DNA from: Planctomycetota bacterium
Lineage (GTDB): Bacteria; Planctomycetota; Brocadiia; JAJRTI01
Length of the DNA: 19,095 bases
NCBI GenBank assembly: GCA_024278415.1
Contig: JAJRTI010000874.1
Span: forward strand, 1 to 19,095
Reading direction: 5' to 3'
Positions 1-6,675 of the stretch are shown here, in pieces. A program made the translations under genes and the position numbers. The notes under the pieces were generated by a model, which was given only the letters and a program-made list of their open reading frames with translations, did no database searches and was not told where the DNA came from. The stretch's first letter is position 1. The number at the start of each line of letters is the position of its first letter.

Positions 1-110
1 GAACGCTTTCAGCGTTCCTTGGCCTGGAGCCGACGCGGACCCCGCGCGGCGCCGCGCGGGGCGCGGCTTGCACTGGGCTATGTTGTGGCAGCCCTTCGGG
101 CTGCGGTGTC
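1..110. repeat. GC-rich hairpin cluster, no gene
   Basis: No coding region is supported in 1-216. Three inverted repeats lie close together. The first, at 1-17, has a 7-bp stem (GAACGCT/AGCGTTC) with a 3-nt loop. The second is a perfect 22-bp GC-only palindrome at 40-61, flanked by a looser AGCCG/CGGCT pair. The third, at 88-104, has a 7-bp stem (GCAGCCC/GGGCTGC) with loop TTC. None is followed by a T tract, so a classical terminator is not shown, although the cluster lies just past the 3' end of the isomerase gene that stops at 217. The rest, 105-216, shows nothing recognisable beyond a short CAACGCGTTG palindrome at 195-204. Confidence 0.5.
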
Positions 111-216
111 CGCGAGGGGTTGCACGCAGGCGAAGAGCCGGAACGTTTGTTGTGAACCTGCCTGAATCCACTTCGAAACTGAAACTCCAGAATGCAACGC
201 GTTGGGATACGTACAA

Positions 217-1014
217 TCAGACCTGCACCCCAAAGTATTCGAACCACTGGGGCAGCCCATCCTCGATGGGCACGATGTCGCAGACTTCGTACTCGAGCGC
301 GTAGTCGCCGGTGTAGCCATGGCCTTCGAGGGCCTCGACAACCCAAGCGTAGTCGATCTCGCCTTCTCCGAGCATGGTGCGAGCGAACTGGCCGTCCTTG
401 ACCGCGCCGTCCTTCACGTGGACGTGGGTGATCCAGTCCTTGAAGACGTGGAAGGCTTCCTTGTAGCACACCCCAGCGTGCATGAGGTTGCAGGGCTCGT
501 AAAGCGGGCCGAAGAATGTGGAGCCGACCTTCTCGCTCAGTTCGAGGCAGAGCTTAGGGTCCCCGGCAATGGAGCCCTTGTGGTTCTCCATGCCCATGCA
601 CACGCCCACGCGCTCCGCATGGGCCGCGCTCAACTGGAAGGGCTCGACGAGCCTGTCGATGATCGCGGGGTCTTCGCCTTGGCCCGGCTGCACGCGAATG
701 GACCGGCAGCCGAGTGCGGCCGCGAGGTCGAGCGTGGCCTTCATCTCGTCGAGCGCCTCGGCCACGACCACGACATCCTCTGTGGCAAAGTCCGCGCCGG
801 GGTACGTGCCGAGGTTGGCGAACCGCACGCCGAGGCCCTTCGCATATTCGGCCATCTCCACCATGTCAAGTTCGGCCGGGTCGAGCGAGAAGTGCGGCAT
901 GCGGCCCCAGCAATCCACTTTCTTGAAGCCGGCATCGGCCACGACCTGGAGCGCGGACTTCAGATCCCGCTCGCGCATGGGGTAGGTGCAAGTCGATATG
1001 CGGTTCACGTCCAT
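217..1014 (-). CDS. sugar phosphate isomerase/epimerase (xylose isomerase-like TIM barrel)
   Basis: This 265-residue protein looks like the AP-endonuclease-2/xylose isomerase-like family: soluble TIM barrels that bind a divalent metal and isomerise or epimerise sugars or inositol derivatives. Likely metal-site segments are MENH (Glu143), YEPCN around residue 173, HVHVKDG (residues 197-203, with His197/His199 and Asp202) and LEYE near the C-terminus (Glu241). The length is slightly below the usual 270-300. The ATG at 1014 is chosen because GGAG lies 8-10 nt upstream and family similarity begins at once; upstream in-frame codons would add a basic, non-conserved extension. The gene appears monocistronic. 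Substrate cannot be told from sequence; inosose or ketose epimerases are possible alternatives within the family. The fold is secure, the substrate unknown. Confidence 0.9.
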   Translation of the reverse strand: MDVNRISTCTYPMRERDLKSALQVVADAGFKKVDCWGRMPHFSLDPAELDMVEMAEYAKGLGVRFANLGTYPGADFATEDVVVVAEALDEMKATLDLAAALGCRSIRVQPGQGEDPAIIDRLVEPFQLSAAHAERVGVCMGMENHKGSIAGDPKLCLELSEKVGSTFFGPLYEPCNLMHAGVCYKEAFHVFKDWITHVHVKDGAVKDGQFARTMLGEGEIDYAWVVEALEGHGYTGDYALEYEVCDIVPIEDGLPQWFEYFGVQV

Positions 1015-1068
1015 CGAATCGTCTCCAAATTGTGGCAAAGGTGTGCGGGGCGCGCGTCGAGAAGGGGG

Positions 1069-1077
1069 ATTGTAGCA
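1069..1077 (-). promoter_or_regulatory. extended -10 promoter of the isomerase gene
   Basis: On the minus strand the sequence reads TGCTACAAT, that is a TGn extension followed by TACAAT, a 5/6 match to the sigma70 -10 box. No good -35 sits 16-18 nt upstream, which is typical of extended -10 promoters. Predicted transcription would start near 1062, giving a leader of roughly 50 nt before the ATG at 1014. Confidence 0.5.
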
Positions 1078-1184
1078 TCCTGGCCGGAGCAGCGGAAGCG
1101 GGCCTTGCCGAGCACGAACGATTGTGATAGGAGTGGCAGCGTCACGCGTGGTCATCTTAGTCCGTTCGCCGGAACACAGGATTC

Positions 1185-1403
1185 AGCCAGCTTTAGCTGG
1201 CTCTCTGTCTTGCCATCACGTTCACGTGGTGGACAGCAAGCCTTCTCTTCGTTGGCAGGAGCGCGCTTCAGCGCGGCTTGTCGATTCTGTGACCCCAGGC
1301 AGAGAAGCCCTGCTGAAGCAGGCTGACTCTGCTTTGGAAGATGGCCTTCGCGGCCACCAGATGAATCTGGTGGCAATCAGACAGGCCAGCTAAAGCTGGC
1401 CTG
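1185..1403. repeat. chain of seven small hairpins with overall inverted symmetry
   Basis: Seven stem-loops follow each other with short spacers: 1185-1202 (loop TTTA), 1213-1232 (TTCA), 1260-1278 (TTCA), 1306-1324 (TGAA), 1342-1356, 1354-1373 (TGAA) and 1382-1403 (TAAA). Stems are 7-9 bp, several perfect, and each has its own sequence. The left-half loops are TTTA/TTCA and the right-half loops are their complements TGAA/TAAA. The spacer TCTGTCTTGCCA on the left is roughly complementary to TGGCAATCAGACA on the right. The whole block is therefore a diverged palindrome built from smaller palindromes, resembling REP/BIME-type elements. No protein is supported between 1015 and 1730. Confidence 0.65.
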
Positions 1404-1452
1404 CTGGCCGCTAATGCTCCGTAGATCCCGCGGACGGAGTGAGCGCTGAATC

Positions 1453-1660
1453 AACCCGCATTTCTCACGAGTCCAGGCGGGCCTGCCTGCCGCGCGGCGG
1501 CGCAGGCAGGTATCGATGCAAGGCGCACTGTCGCGAAGGCGTGCCTTCCGATTCGACGCGTGCAGGTTGTTGCTCAACCCACGCGTCCGCCTGGGCCGGA
1601 AGGTTTTCAGACGGCGACTTTTCCGACACTTCTATCCCAGGCTGGTGAGAAATGCGGGTT
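1453..1660 (+). mobile_element. MITE-like element, copy A (208 bp)
   Basis: The element is bounded by a perfect 16-bp terminal inverted repeat: AACCCGCATTTCTCAC at 1453-1468 and GTGAGAAATGCGGGTT at 1645-1660. It encodes no credible protein. A second copy in the opposite orientation lies at 2383-2653 and matches at both ends and over most of the interior, lacking only a central segment of about 60 bp. Short size, terminal inverted repeats, no transposase and a second copy nearby fit a miniature inverted-repeat transposable element. I could not identify an unambiguous target-site duplication. It ends about 70 bp before the hydrolase start codon. Confidence 0.7.
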
Positions 1661-1718
1661 AATGGCATCGGGCTTTACCGACCGTGCGCTGTCCAAGACG
1701 TCGCACGGCAGACACGCC

Positions 1719-1723
1719 AGGAG
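1719..1723 (+). promoter_or_regulatory. Shine-Dalgarno site that fixes a TTG start
   Basis: AGGAG at 1719-1723 is followed by a 7-nt spacer and TTG at 1731. The codons after this TTG begin the conserved part of the hydrolase, whereas in-frame ATG codons further upstream (for example 1662) lie at or inside the end of the MITE-like element and have no such site. Confidence 0.7.
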
Positions 1724-1730
1724 AACAACC

Positions 1731-2384
1731 TTGCCACAACCCCCATTCATCTACGTCGCGTTCGGCGACTCCATCACCTTCGCCATCAACAAGTTCGGCG
1801 TGACGAACGCCACGTCTTTCCGCGGCCGCCTCGCGGCTGCGTTGGAGGATGAGCTTGGCCGCAAAGTGCGAGCGCACAACGCTGGCGTGGGCGGCGACAT
1901 TACGCCGAGCGCGCTCGACCGCGTGGACGACGCGGTGCTGCGCCGCGAGCCCGACCTCGTGACCATGATGTTCGGAGTCAACGACGCCGGCTTCTATCGG
2001 CCGGCGACGGACAGCTTCGCGGATACGCCGCGGGTGGCGGCCGATGAGTTCCGGCGGTGCTACGGCATGCTCGTGGACCGAATCCTCTCCACCGACACCA
2101 CGCTCGTGCTACTCACGCCGTTGCCTATGAACCATCACTACTGGGGTGCGGACCTGGAGCCGTATGTCAAGAACGGGTTGAACTACCTCGTGGAGCCCAA
2201 CGCGCAGGCGGTGCGGGACATCGCACGGGAGCGCGGCGTGCCTCTCGTGGACACGTACGCCTATTTCGAGTCTCACCCTGAGACCGTCGACATGGTTCCC
2301 GACGGCATTCACCCCAGCCCGGAGGGGCACGCTGTGATCGCGGAGTTGGTGACGCCCGTTGTGTTTGAGGCACTGGAAAGCTGA
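1731..2384 (+). CDS. SGNH/GDSL-type hydrolase (lysophospholipase L1-like esterase)
   Basis: This 217-residue protein has the four SGNH blocks in order: block I FGDSIT with nucleophile Ser14, block II Gly in AGVGGD (residues 51-56), block III FGVND with Asn84, and block V DGIHPS with Asp191 and His194. The family hydrolyses ester bonds in lipids, acylated carbohydrates or thioesters; the substrate here is unknown. No signal peptide is visible from the TTG start, so a cytoplasmic location is likely. The length matches single-domain members. The gene sits alone between two inverted copies of a MITE-like element, and its TGA stop at 2382-2384 overlaps the terminus of the downstream copy. Catalytic residues are all present, so it is probably active. 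Confidence 0.92.
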   Translation: MPQPPFIYVAFGDSITFAINKFGVTNATSFRGRLAAALEDELGRKVRAHNAGVGGDITPSALDRVDDAVLRREPDLVTMMFGVNDAGFYRPATDSFADTPRVAADEFRRCYGMLVDRILSTDTTLVLLTPLPMNHHYWGADLEPYVKNGLNYLVEPNAQAVRDIARERGVPLVDTYAYFESHPETVDMVPDGIHPSPEGHAVIAELVTPVVFEALES

Positions 2385-2653
2385 CCCGCGTTTCTCACCA
2401 GCCCGGAATAGAAGTGTCGGAAAAGTGGCCGTCTGAAGACCTGACCGGCCCAGGCGGACGCGTGGGTTGAGCAACAGCCTGCGCGCGTGGAATGGGAGGG
2501 GCTGGCTCTGCGGGCGAGCCCAGTCGGGTGCCGCTGCTGCGTTGCACCGCGCTCGACGCGCCCGAGCACGCCTTCGCGACCGTGCGCCTTGCATCGACAC
2601 CTGCCTGCGCCGCCGCGCAGCAGGCCCGCCTGGACTCGTGAGACACGCGGGCT
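2383..2653 (-). mobile_element. MITE-like element, copy B (271 bp, inverted relative to copy A)
   Basis: Read on the minus strand this matches copy A (1453-1660) from end to end. The outer 16 bp are GACCCGCGTTTCTCAC at 2383-2398 and GTGAGACACGCGGGCT at 2638-2653, imperfect inverted repeats of each other. The interior shares long blocks with copy A, including CGAGTCCAGGCGGGCC and TTGCTCAACCCACGCGTC. It carries about 60 bp extra in the middle, so A may be a deletion derivative or B an insertion derivative. No protein is supported. The remaining 2654-2744, before the gmd promoter, holds nothing I recognise. Confidence 0.7.
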
Positions 2654-2744
2654 AAGCGCGCCCTGTCACGCGGTCTGCGTGTTTGGCAAAACCCACAGCG
2701 GAGGTCCTGTGTGGGGGGCAATGGGCGAACTGTGAGGGAGAGGG

Positions 2745-2773
2745 CTGACGTATAGCCCACACCGTGGTATACT
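2745..2773 (+). promoter_or_regulatory. sigma70-like promoter of gmd
   Basis: A -35 box CTGACG (2745-2750, 4/6) and a -10 box TATACT (2768-2773, 5/6) are separated by 17 bp. The predicted start is near 2780, giving a leader of about 30 nt before the gmd ATG. A GGAG at 2794-2797 is 12 nt from the ATG, a rather long spacing. Confidence 0.55.
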
Positions 2774-2809
2774 CCTCGGCCCCCACTCACCACGGAGTTC
2801 CACCCCAAC

Positions 2810-3838
2810 ATGAAACGCGCACTCATCACCGGCATCACCGGCCAAGACGGCTCGTACCTTGCGGAACTGTTGCTCAGCAAAGGCTACGAGGTGCACGGCC
2901 TCATTCGGCGCACGAGTTCGTTCTCGACCGGCCGCATTGACCATCTCTACGTCGAGCCGCATTTGGAGGAGTGCAAGATGTTCCTCCAGTTCGGCGACAT
3001 GAGCGACGGCGGCGCGCTGCGGGCGTTGCTGGGCGAGATCCGGCCGGATGAGGTCTACAACCTCGCCGCGCAGTCGCACGTGCGCGTGTCGTTCCAACAG
3101 CCCGAGTACACGGCCGACGTGACCGGCTTGGGCGTCCTCCGCCTGTTGGAGGCGATTCGGGACATGCAAGACCGCGCCGGCAAGTCGATCAAGTTTTACC
3201 AGGCGTCGTCATCGGAGATGTTCGGCCATGCCGGGGAGCCGCCGTACAACGAGGAGACGCCGTTCCGGCCGCGCAGCCCGTATGCGTGCGCCAAGGTGTT
3301 CGCACACTGGCAGACCGCGAACTACCGGGAGGCGTACGGCCTCTTCGCCTGCAACGGCATCCTCTTCAACCACGAGAGCGAGCGACGGGGCGAGACGTTT
3401 GTGACGCGCAAGATCACCCGCGCGGCGGGACGCATCAAGCTGGGCCTGCAAGACGAGCTTTACTTGGGCAACCTCGACGCAGAGCGCGACTGGGGCTATG
3501 CGCCGGATTTTGTCAAGGCCATGTGGCTGATGCTCCAACAAGATGAGCCTGAGGATTTCGTGGTGGCCACCGGCGAGAGCCACTCCGTGCGGGAGTTCTT
3601 GGAGGAGGTATTCGGCCAGTTGGATTTGGACTACCGGGATTTCGTGAAATTTGACCCGTACTATCTGCGGCCGACGGAGGTGGAGGTGCTGGTGGGCGAC
3701 TCGTCGAAGGCGAGACGCGTGCTGGGCTGGCAGCCGACGGTGGACTTCAAGGGCCTGGTGGCGCGTATGGTCGAACACGATCTGGAGCAGGCGAGACGCG
3801 AGGCCCACGCGGCGACGTACGATGCACAAGATGCGTGA
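2810..3838 (+). CDS. gmd: GDP-mannose 4,6-dehydratase
   Basis: Gmd converts GDP-D-mannose to GDP-4-keto-6-deoxy-D-mannose, the precursor of GDP-fucose, GDP-rhamnose and related sugars for surface polysaccharide. The 342-residue protein is an extended SDR enzyme: the NADP-binding GITGQDG motif is at residues 8-14, the active-site SSSE segment at 133-136 and the catalytic YxxxK at Tyr158/Lys162. The family block [11 protein letters not shown] starts at 187, followed by [13 protein letters not shown], both typical of Gmd rather than of UDP-sugar epimerases. Length matches the family. It is a single gene with its own promoter; partner enzymes for the next step (fcl or rmd) are not in this window. 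The TGA stop lies at the edge of the downstream repeat array. Confidence 0.96.
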   Translation: MKRALITGITGQDGSYLAELLLSKGYEVHGLIRRTSSFSTGRIDHLYVEPHLEECKMFLQFGDMSDGGALRALLGEIRPDEVYNLAAQSHVRVSFQQPEYTADVTGLGVLRLLEAIRDMQDRAGKSIKFYQASSSEMFGHAGEPPYNEETPFRPRSPYACAKVFAHWQTANYREAYGLFACNGILFNHESERRGETFVTRKITRAAGRIKLGLQDELYLGNLDAERDWGYAPDFVKAMWLMLQQDEPEDFVVATGESHSVREFLEEVFGQLDLDYRDFVKFDPYYLRPTEVEVLVGDSSKARRVLGWQPTVDFKGLVARMVEHDLEQARREAHAATYDAQDA

Positions 3839-4220
3839 GGGCCTTCCGTCCGGGTGGGGATTCGCTATCGGAGCAGAGGGCGCCCTTACGGTCGCCACTA
3901 CGAGCGGGGGCGGGCCTGCGCGGTGGTCTGCGCTTGTAGTAGGCCCGTGAGGGCCTTCCGTTTTGGTCGTGATGCCATTGGAGCAGAGGGCGCCCTTACG
4001 GTCGCCACTACGAGCGGGGGCGGGCCTGCGCGGTGGCCGCGCTTGTAGTAGGCCCGTGAGGGCCTTCCGTTTTGGTCGTGATGCCATTGAGGGAGAGGGC
4101 GCCCTTACGGTCGCCACTACGAGCGGGGGGCGGGCCTGCGCGGTGGCCGCGCTTGTAGTAGGCCGGTGAGGGCCTTCCGTTTTAGTGATGCCATCGAGGG
4201 AGAGGGCGGCCTCACGGCGC
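3835..4220 (-). repeat. tandem array of ~110-bp palindromic repeat units
   Basis: The phrase GTGAGGGCCTTCCG recurs at 3835, 3947, 4056 and 4166, giving periods of 112, 109 and 110 bp; the last copy is partial. Each unit contains the hairpin GGCCCGTGAGGGCC, a GGGCGCCC palindrome, and in two units a linker hairpin GCGCGG/CCGCGC. Core ends are TTGTAGTAGG and GTCGCCACTAC, near inverted repeats (TTGTAGT/ACTAC). The same core occurs in the other orientation at 14478-14560 and twice at 18846-19095. The array fills the gap between the convergent gmd and dehydrogenase genes. No protein is supported within it; 4221-4250 holds nothing notable. Confidence 0.8.
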
Positions 4221-4250
4221 GCGCGACGAACAAGTGGCCGCCAGCGGATT

Positions 4251-5270
4251 TCAGCACTGGCCCACGCGCAGCACCGCCTTCATTACCCCATCTGCCTGAT
4301 CACGCATGAGCGCGATGCCCCGCTCCGCATCCTCGAGAGGGAGTTCGTGTGTGACGACCTTCGCAAGGGCCTCCTGCTGCGAACGCACGAATTCGATGGC
4401 CTTGCCGAACATGCCAACGCTGTTGCGTGAGCCGAGCAGGTCCAGCTCCTTGCGAATCAGGTGCACCTCTGGAAACGCCGCGTCGCCTGCCATGAGCCCC
4501 ACGACCACCACTCGGCCTGCCGGGCGTACCAACTCGACCGCGTGGCGAATCGTCTCCTCTTTCCCCACGGCCTCGACCACCACAGACGGTGGCTCGCCGA
4601 GCGCTGCGACCGTCTTGCCAACGGGGTCGCCGTCGTCCGGGTTGATCGCGAAGTCCACTCCCATTCTCTCGGCGAACTGGAGCCGTTCGGGCTTGATCTC
4701 CCAGACGCCCACGGCCCGGGCCATGGGCTTCGCGGCGAGCGCGCACAGGAGACCGATGGGGCCGGAGCCGATGACGGCCACCGAGTCGTCGGCCGCGACG
4801 CGGCCACGCGAGAGCGCTTGGCAGCCGATGGTGCAGGGCTCGACGAGCGCGGCGACCTTGGGCGATAGATCGGGCGGGATCGGATGCAACAGACCTGTAG
4901 GCACACAAAGCCACTCGCGCATTCCCCCATCGCAGTGCACTCCCAACACGCGAAGGTGCTCGCAGCAATTGTAGCGGCCGGCTTTGCACGGATAGCACTC
5001 CCCGCACCGCCGCAACGGCTCCAACACGACCACGTCGCCCGGGGCCAGGCGCGACGCGGCGTCGTTGACCTCCTCGACAACCGCGGACAACTCGTGGCCC
5101 GGAATCAACGGGTACTGGCAGAGCGGGTTCTTGCCTTCGTACGTGTGCACGTCGGAGCCGCAGATGCCCACGTACTGCACGCGCACCCGCGCTTCGCCTG
5201 GCCGCGGCTCCGGGCTGGCTGTCTCCTCGATGGACATCGCCCGTGGCCGGAGGATGCGCACTTGCTTCAC
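4251..5270 (-). CDS. zinc-dependent alcohol dehydrogenase (MDR family, sorbitol/threonine dehydrogenase-like)
   Basis: This 339-residue medium-chain dehydrogenase would oxidise a polyol, sugar alcohol or amino-alcohol with NAD(P). Catalytic zinc ligands are Cys37 in GICGSD, the His59-Glu60 pair in PGHE, and probably Glu144 in LVEPC. The structural zinc lobe is Cys89, Cys92, Cys95 and Cys103. The dinucleotide fold shows GSGPIG at 168-173. The GTG start at 5270 is preferred because it overlaps the stop of the upstream oxidoreductase in a GTGA arrangement and begins exactly where family similarity starts; a longer reading upstream would run through that gene in another frame. The pair with a Gfo/Idh/MocA enzyme suggests a two-step sugar or inositol oxidation. 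Exact substrate is unknown. Confidence 0.92.
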   Translation of the reverse strand: MKQVRILRPRAMSIEETASPEPRPGEARVRVQYVGICGSDVHTYEGKNPLCQYPLIPGHELSAVVEEVNDAASRLAPGDVVVLEPLRRCGECYPCKAGRYNCCEHLRVLGVHCDGGMREWLCVPTGLLHPIPPDLSPKVAALVEPCTIGCQALSRGRVAADDSVAVIGSGPIGLLCALAAKPMARAVGVWEIKPERLQFAERMGVDFAINPDDGDPVGKTVAALGEPPSVVVEAVGKEETIRHAVELVRPAGRVVVVGLMAGDAAFPEVHLIRKELDLLGSRNSVGMFGKAIEFVRSQQEALAKVVTHELPLEDAERGIALMRDQADGVMKAVLRVGQC

Positions 5271-6235
5271 GACTCGACCCTCTGCCGCAGTTCGTACATC
5301 CTCAAGAAAAGGTCGAAGCCGATCAGCGCCTCCTCTAAGCTCACGAGCGGCTCGGCCTCGCCCTGAATCGCGGCGACCAAGCGGCTCATGTTCGTGAACA
5401 CGAAGTCGTCGAATTCGTGTTCCACACCGTTGGCCACAAGGAGAGTCCGGAACACGCCTGCGTCGTTGCTGCGGCCCTGGTAGTGCACGATGCAATCATT
5501 GATGCCCATGCGCCGGCTCAGATCTTCGTTGGGCGGCTTGTTGCGGAGTTCGAACCGCGCCGCGCACTTGCCTCCGTCCGGCCGGAGGCACTCCAACTCG
5601 CAGACCGTTTCCTTCTTGCCCACTCGGCAGTCGATGCTTTCCTCGACAATCTGCCCACCCGGCACGGCCGCGAGCAGGAAGCTGACCGGGTGGGGCATGA
5701 GGTCGACGAAGATCTCCTCGTACTCTTGTTGGCCTCCCGCACCCTTGGACTCCATCTCGAAGAACACGCGATCCGCAGGCCCAGCGTCGCCCGCCACCTC
5801 GCGGACGCACGGCACGGCCGCGACGTACTGGGTGTTGAACGTGAGGATGCGTTCCGCGTCCTGCGCGGCTTGGGCCATGGTGCGGGAGTCTTGGCGCATT
5901 CTGTGCGGCGGCACATTGTTCCATTCCACCGGCTTCTCGCACATCACGTGAGCCCCTGCCGCGAGACAGCGGATCACGTGGGCCATGTGCAACGCAGGCG
6001 GGGAGCTGACCACGACCAAGTCCGGCCGCTCGATCGCGAGCATCTCGGCCACGTCCCAGTAGCCCTGGCCTTGGAATCCGAACCGCTGTGCGAGCACCTG
6101 CGCGGTCGCGTCCACGCTTTTGCGGCTGCTGCCGACGAACGCGGCGACGTTGAGGCCCATGTCGTTGAGCCAGTTGGCGTGGTTCTTGCCAATGCCGCTG
6201 GCGCCGATAACGGCTGCTTTGAGAGGGGATGACAT
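5267..6235 (-). CDS. Gfo/Idh/MocA family oxidoreductase
   Basis: This 322-residue NAD(P)-dependent enzyme has the N-terminal Rossmann motif VIGASGIGKNH (residues 9-19) and the diagnostic Glu-Lys-Pro at 100-102 (CEKPVEW). A DLMPHP segment at 178-183 stands where family members carry the His of the catalytic region. The residues after EKP are unusual: a variable stretch replaces the common helix, so the substrate pocket may differ. The ATG at 6235 has GGAG 6 nt upstream. It ends in a 4-nt overlap with the dehydrogenase gene downstream, so the two are probably co-translated. A 127-nt gap separates it from the DUF1844 gene upstream, so an internal promoter is possible. Substrate cannot be assigned. 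Confidence 0.9.
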   Translation of the reverse strand: MSSPLKAAVIGASGIGKNHANWLNDMGLNVAAFVGSSRKSVDATAQVLAQRFGFQGQGYWDVAEMLAIERPDLVVVSSPPALHMAHVIRCLAAGAHVMCEKPVEWNNVPPHRMRQDSRTMAQAAQDAERILTFNTQYVAAVPCVREVAGDAGPADRVFFEMESKGAGGQQEYEEIFVDLMPHPVSFLLAAVPGGQIVEESIDCRVGKKETVCELECLRPDGGKCAARFELRNKPPNEDLSRRMGINDCIVHYQGRSNDAGVFRTLLVANGVEHEFDDFVFTNMSRLVAAIQGEAEPLVSLEEALIGFDLFLRMYELRQRVES

Positions 6236-6262
6236 ACAATGCTCCAGCAAATCGTGTCTAGC

Positions 6263-6277
6263 GCGGCCGTTGGCCGC
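6263..6277. other. perfect hairpin in the DUF1844-oxidoreductase gap
   Basis: GCGGCC and GGCCGC form a perfect 6-bp stem around a 3-nt loop, 28 nt upstream of the oxidoreductase ATG. There is no T tract. It could weaken transcription between the two halves of the run, shield the start region or be incidental. Confidence 0.3.
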
Positions 6278-6362
6278 AACCCGATGGTACGTGTTCGCTC
6301 CATCGCTCTCGGTATGTACGCGTTTAGCGAATGCGGCTACGCGCAATCGCAACAGTTCGCGC

Positions 6363-6674
6363 CTACTCTCGTTCGGCAGGCGGCGCCTGTTCGCTGGCCT
6401 GCACATAGAGCATGCGGACCTCATACAGCACACGTTCGAGGATATCTTGCTCGGTCTTGTCGAGGTTGCCCTTTGTCTTCTCCTCGATGATGCTCAGCGT
6501 GTCGATGAGATACTTGGCTTGCGTCAAGTCCTTTGTCGGCTGCTTGGTGGCAGGATTAGGCACCGCGCCGAGAAACACCAGCGTCTGGAGGCGGAGAGTC
6601 GCCACGAAGTTGGTAAAGCTCGCCTCCAGGGTCTTGCGGCTGCTATCGGCCTGTGCGTTCGCGTTGTCCGCCAC
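6363..6674 (-). CDS. DUF1844 domain protein
   Basis: This 103-residue acidic protein matches the DUF1844 pattern: an N-terminal FTNFVATLRLQTLVFLG segment, then AKYLIDTLSIIEEKTKGNL (residues about 53-71) and a C-terminal helix ending VRMLYVQ. The family is small, helical and of unknown function, and is common in Planctomycetota, Acidobacteriota, Myxococcota and similar groups. It has no signal peptide or clear membrane span. The GTG start at 6674 lies one base past the kdsB stop, with AGGAG 8 nt upstream inside the end of kdsB, so it is surely co-transcribed and probably translationally coupled. No biochemical role can be proposed from sequence. Confidence 0.9.
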   Translation of the reverse strand: MADNANAQADSSRKTLEASFTNFVATLRLQTLVFLGAVPNPATKQPTKDLTQAKYLIDTLSIIEEKTKGNLDKTEQDILERVLYEVRMLYVQASEQAPPAERE

Positions 6675-6675
6675 G

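Noticed and set aside
68..304. Short plus-strand frame at the window start
   Set aside because: It begins in the hairpin cluster and enters the isomerase gene antisense, with no protein features.
202..1326. Long plus-strand open frame opposite the isomerase gene
   Set aside because: It is the antisense shadow of a GC-rich gene with a clear family match on the minus strand; its translation has no recognisable motif.
1560..1730. N-terminal extension of the hydrolase using upstream starts
   Set aside because: The extension translates the MITE-like element and its flank; the AGGAG-preceded TTG at 1731 matches the start of the conserved domain.
3209..4117. Minus-strand frame running through gmd and the repeat array
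   Set aside because: Part is repeat translation (repeated RPRRPAPARSG-type phrases) and part is antisense to gmd.
3835..4220. CRISPR array
   Set aside because: The tandem units are ~110 bp and similar along their whole length, with no short identical repeats separated by unique spacers and no cas genes.
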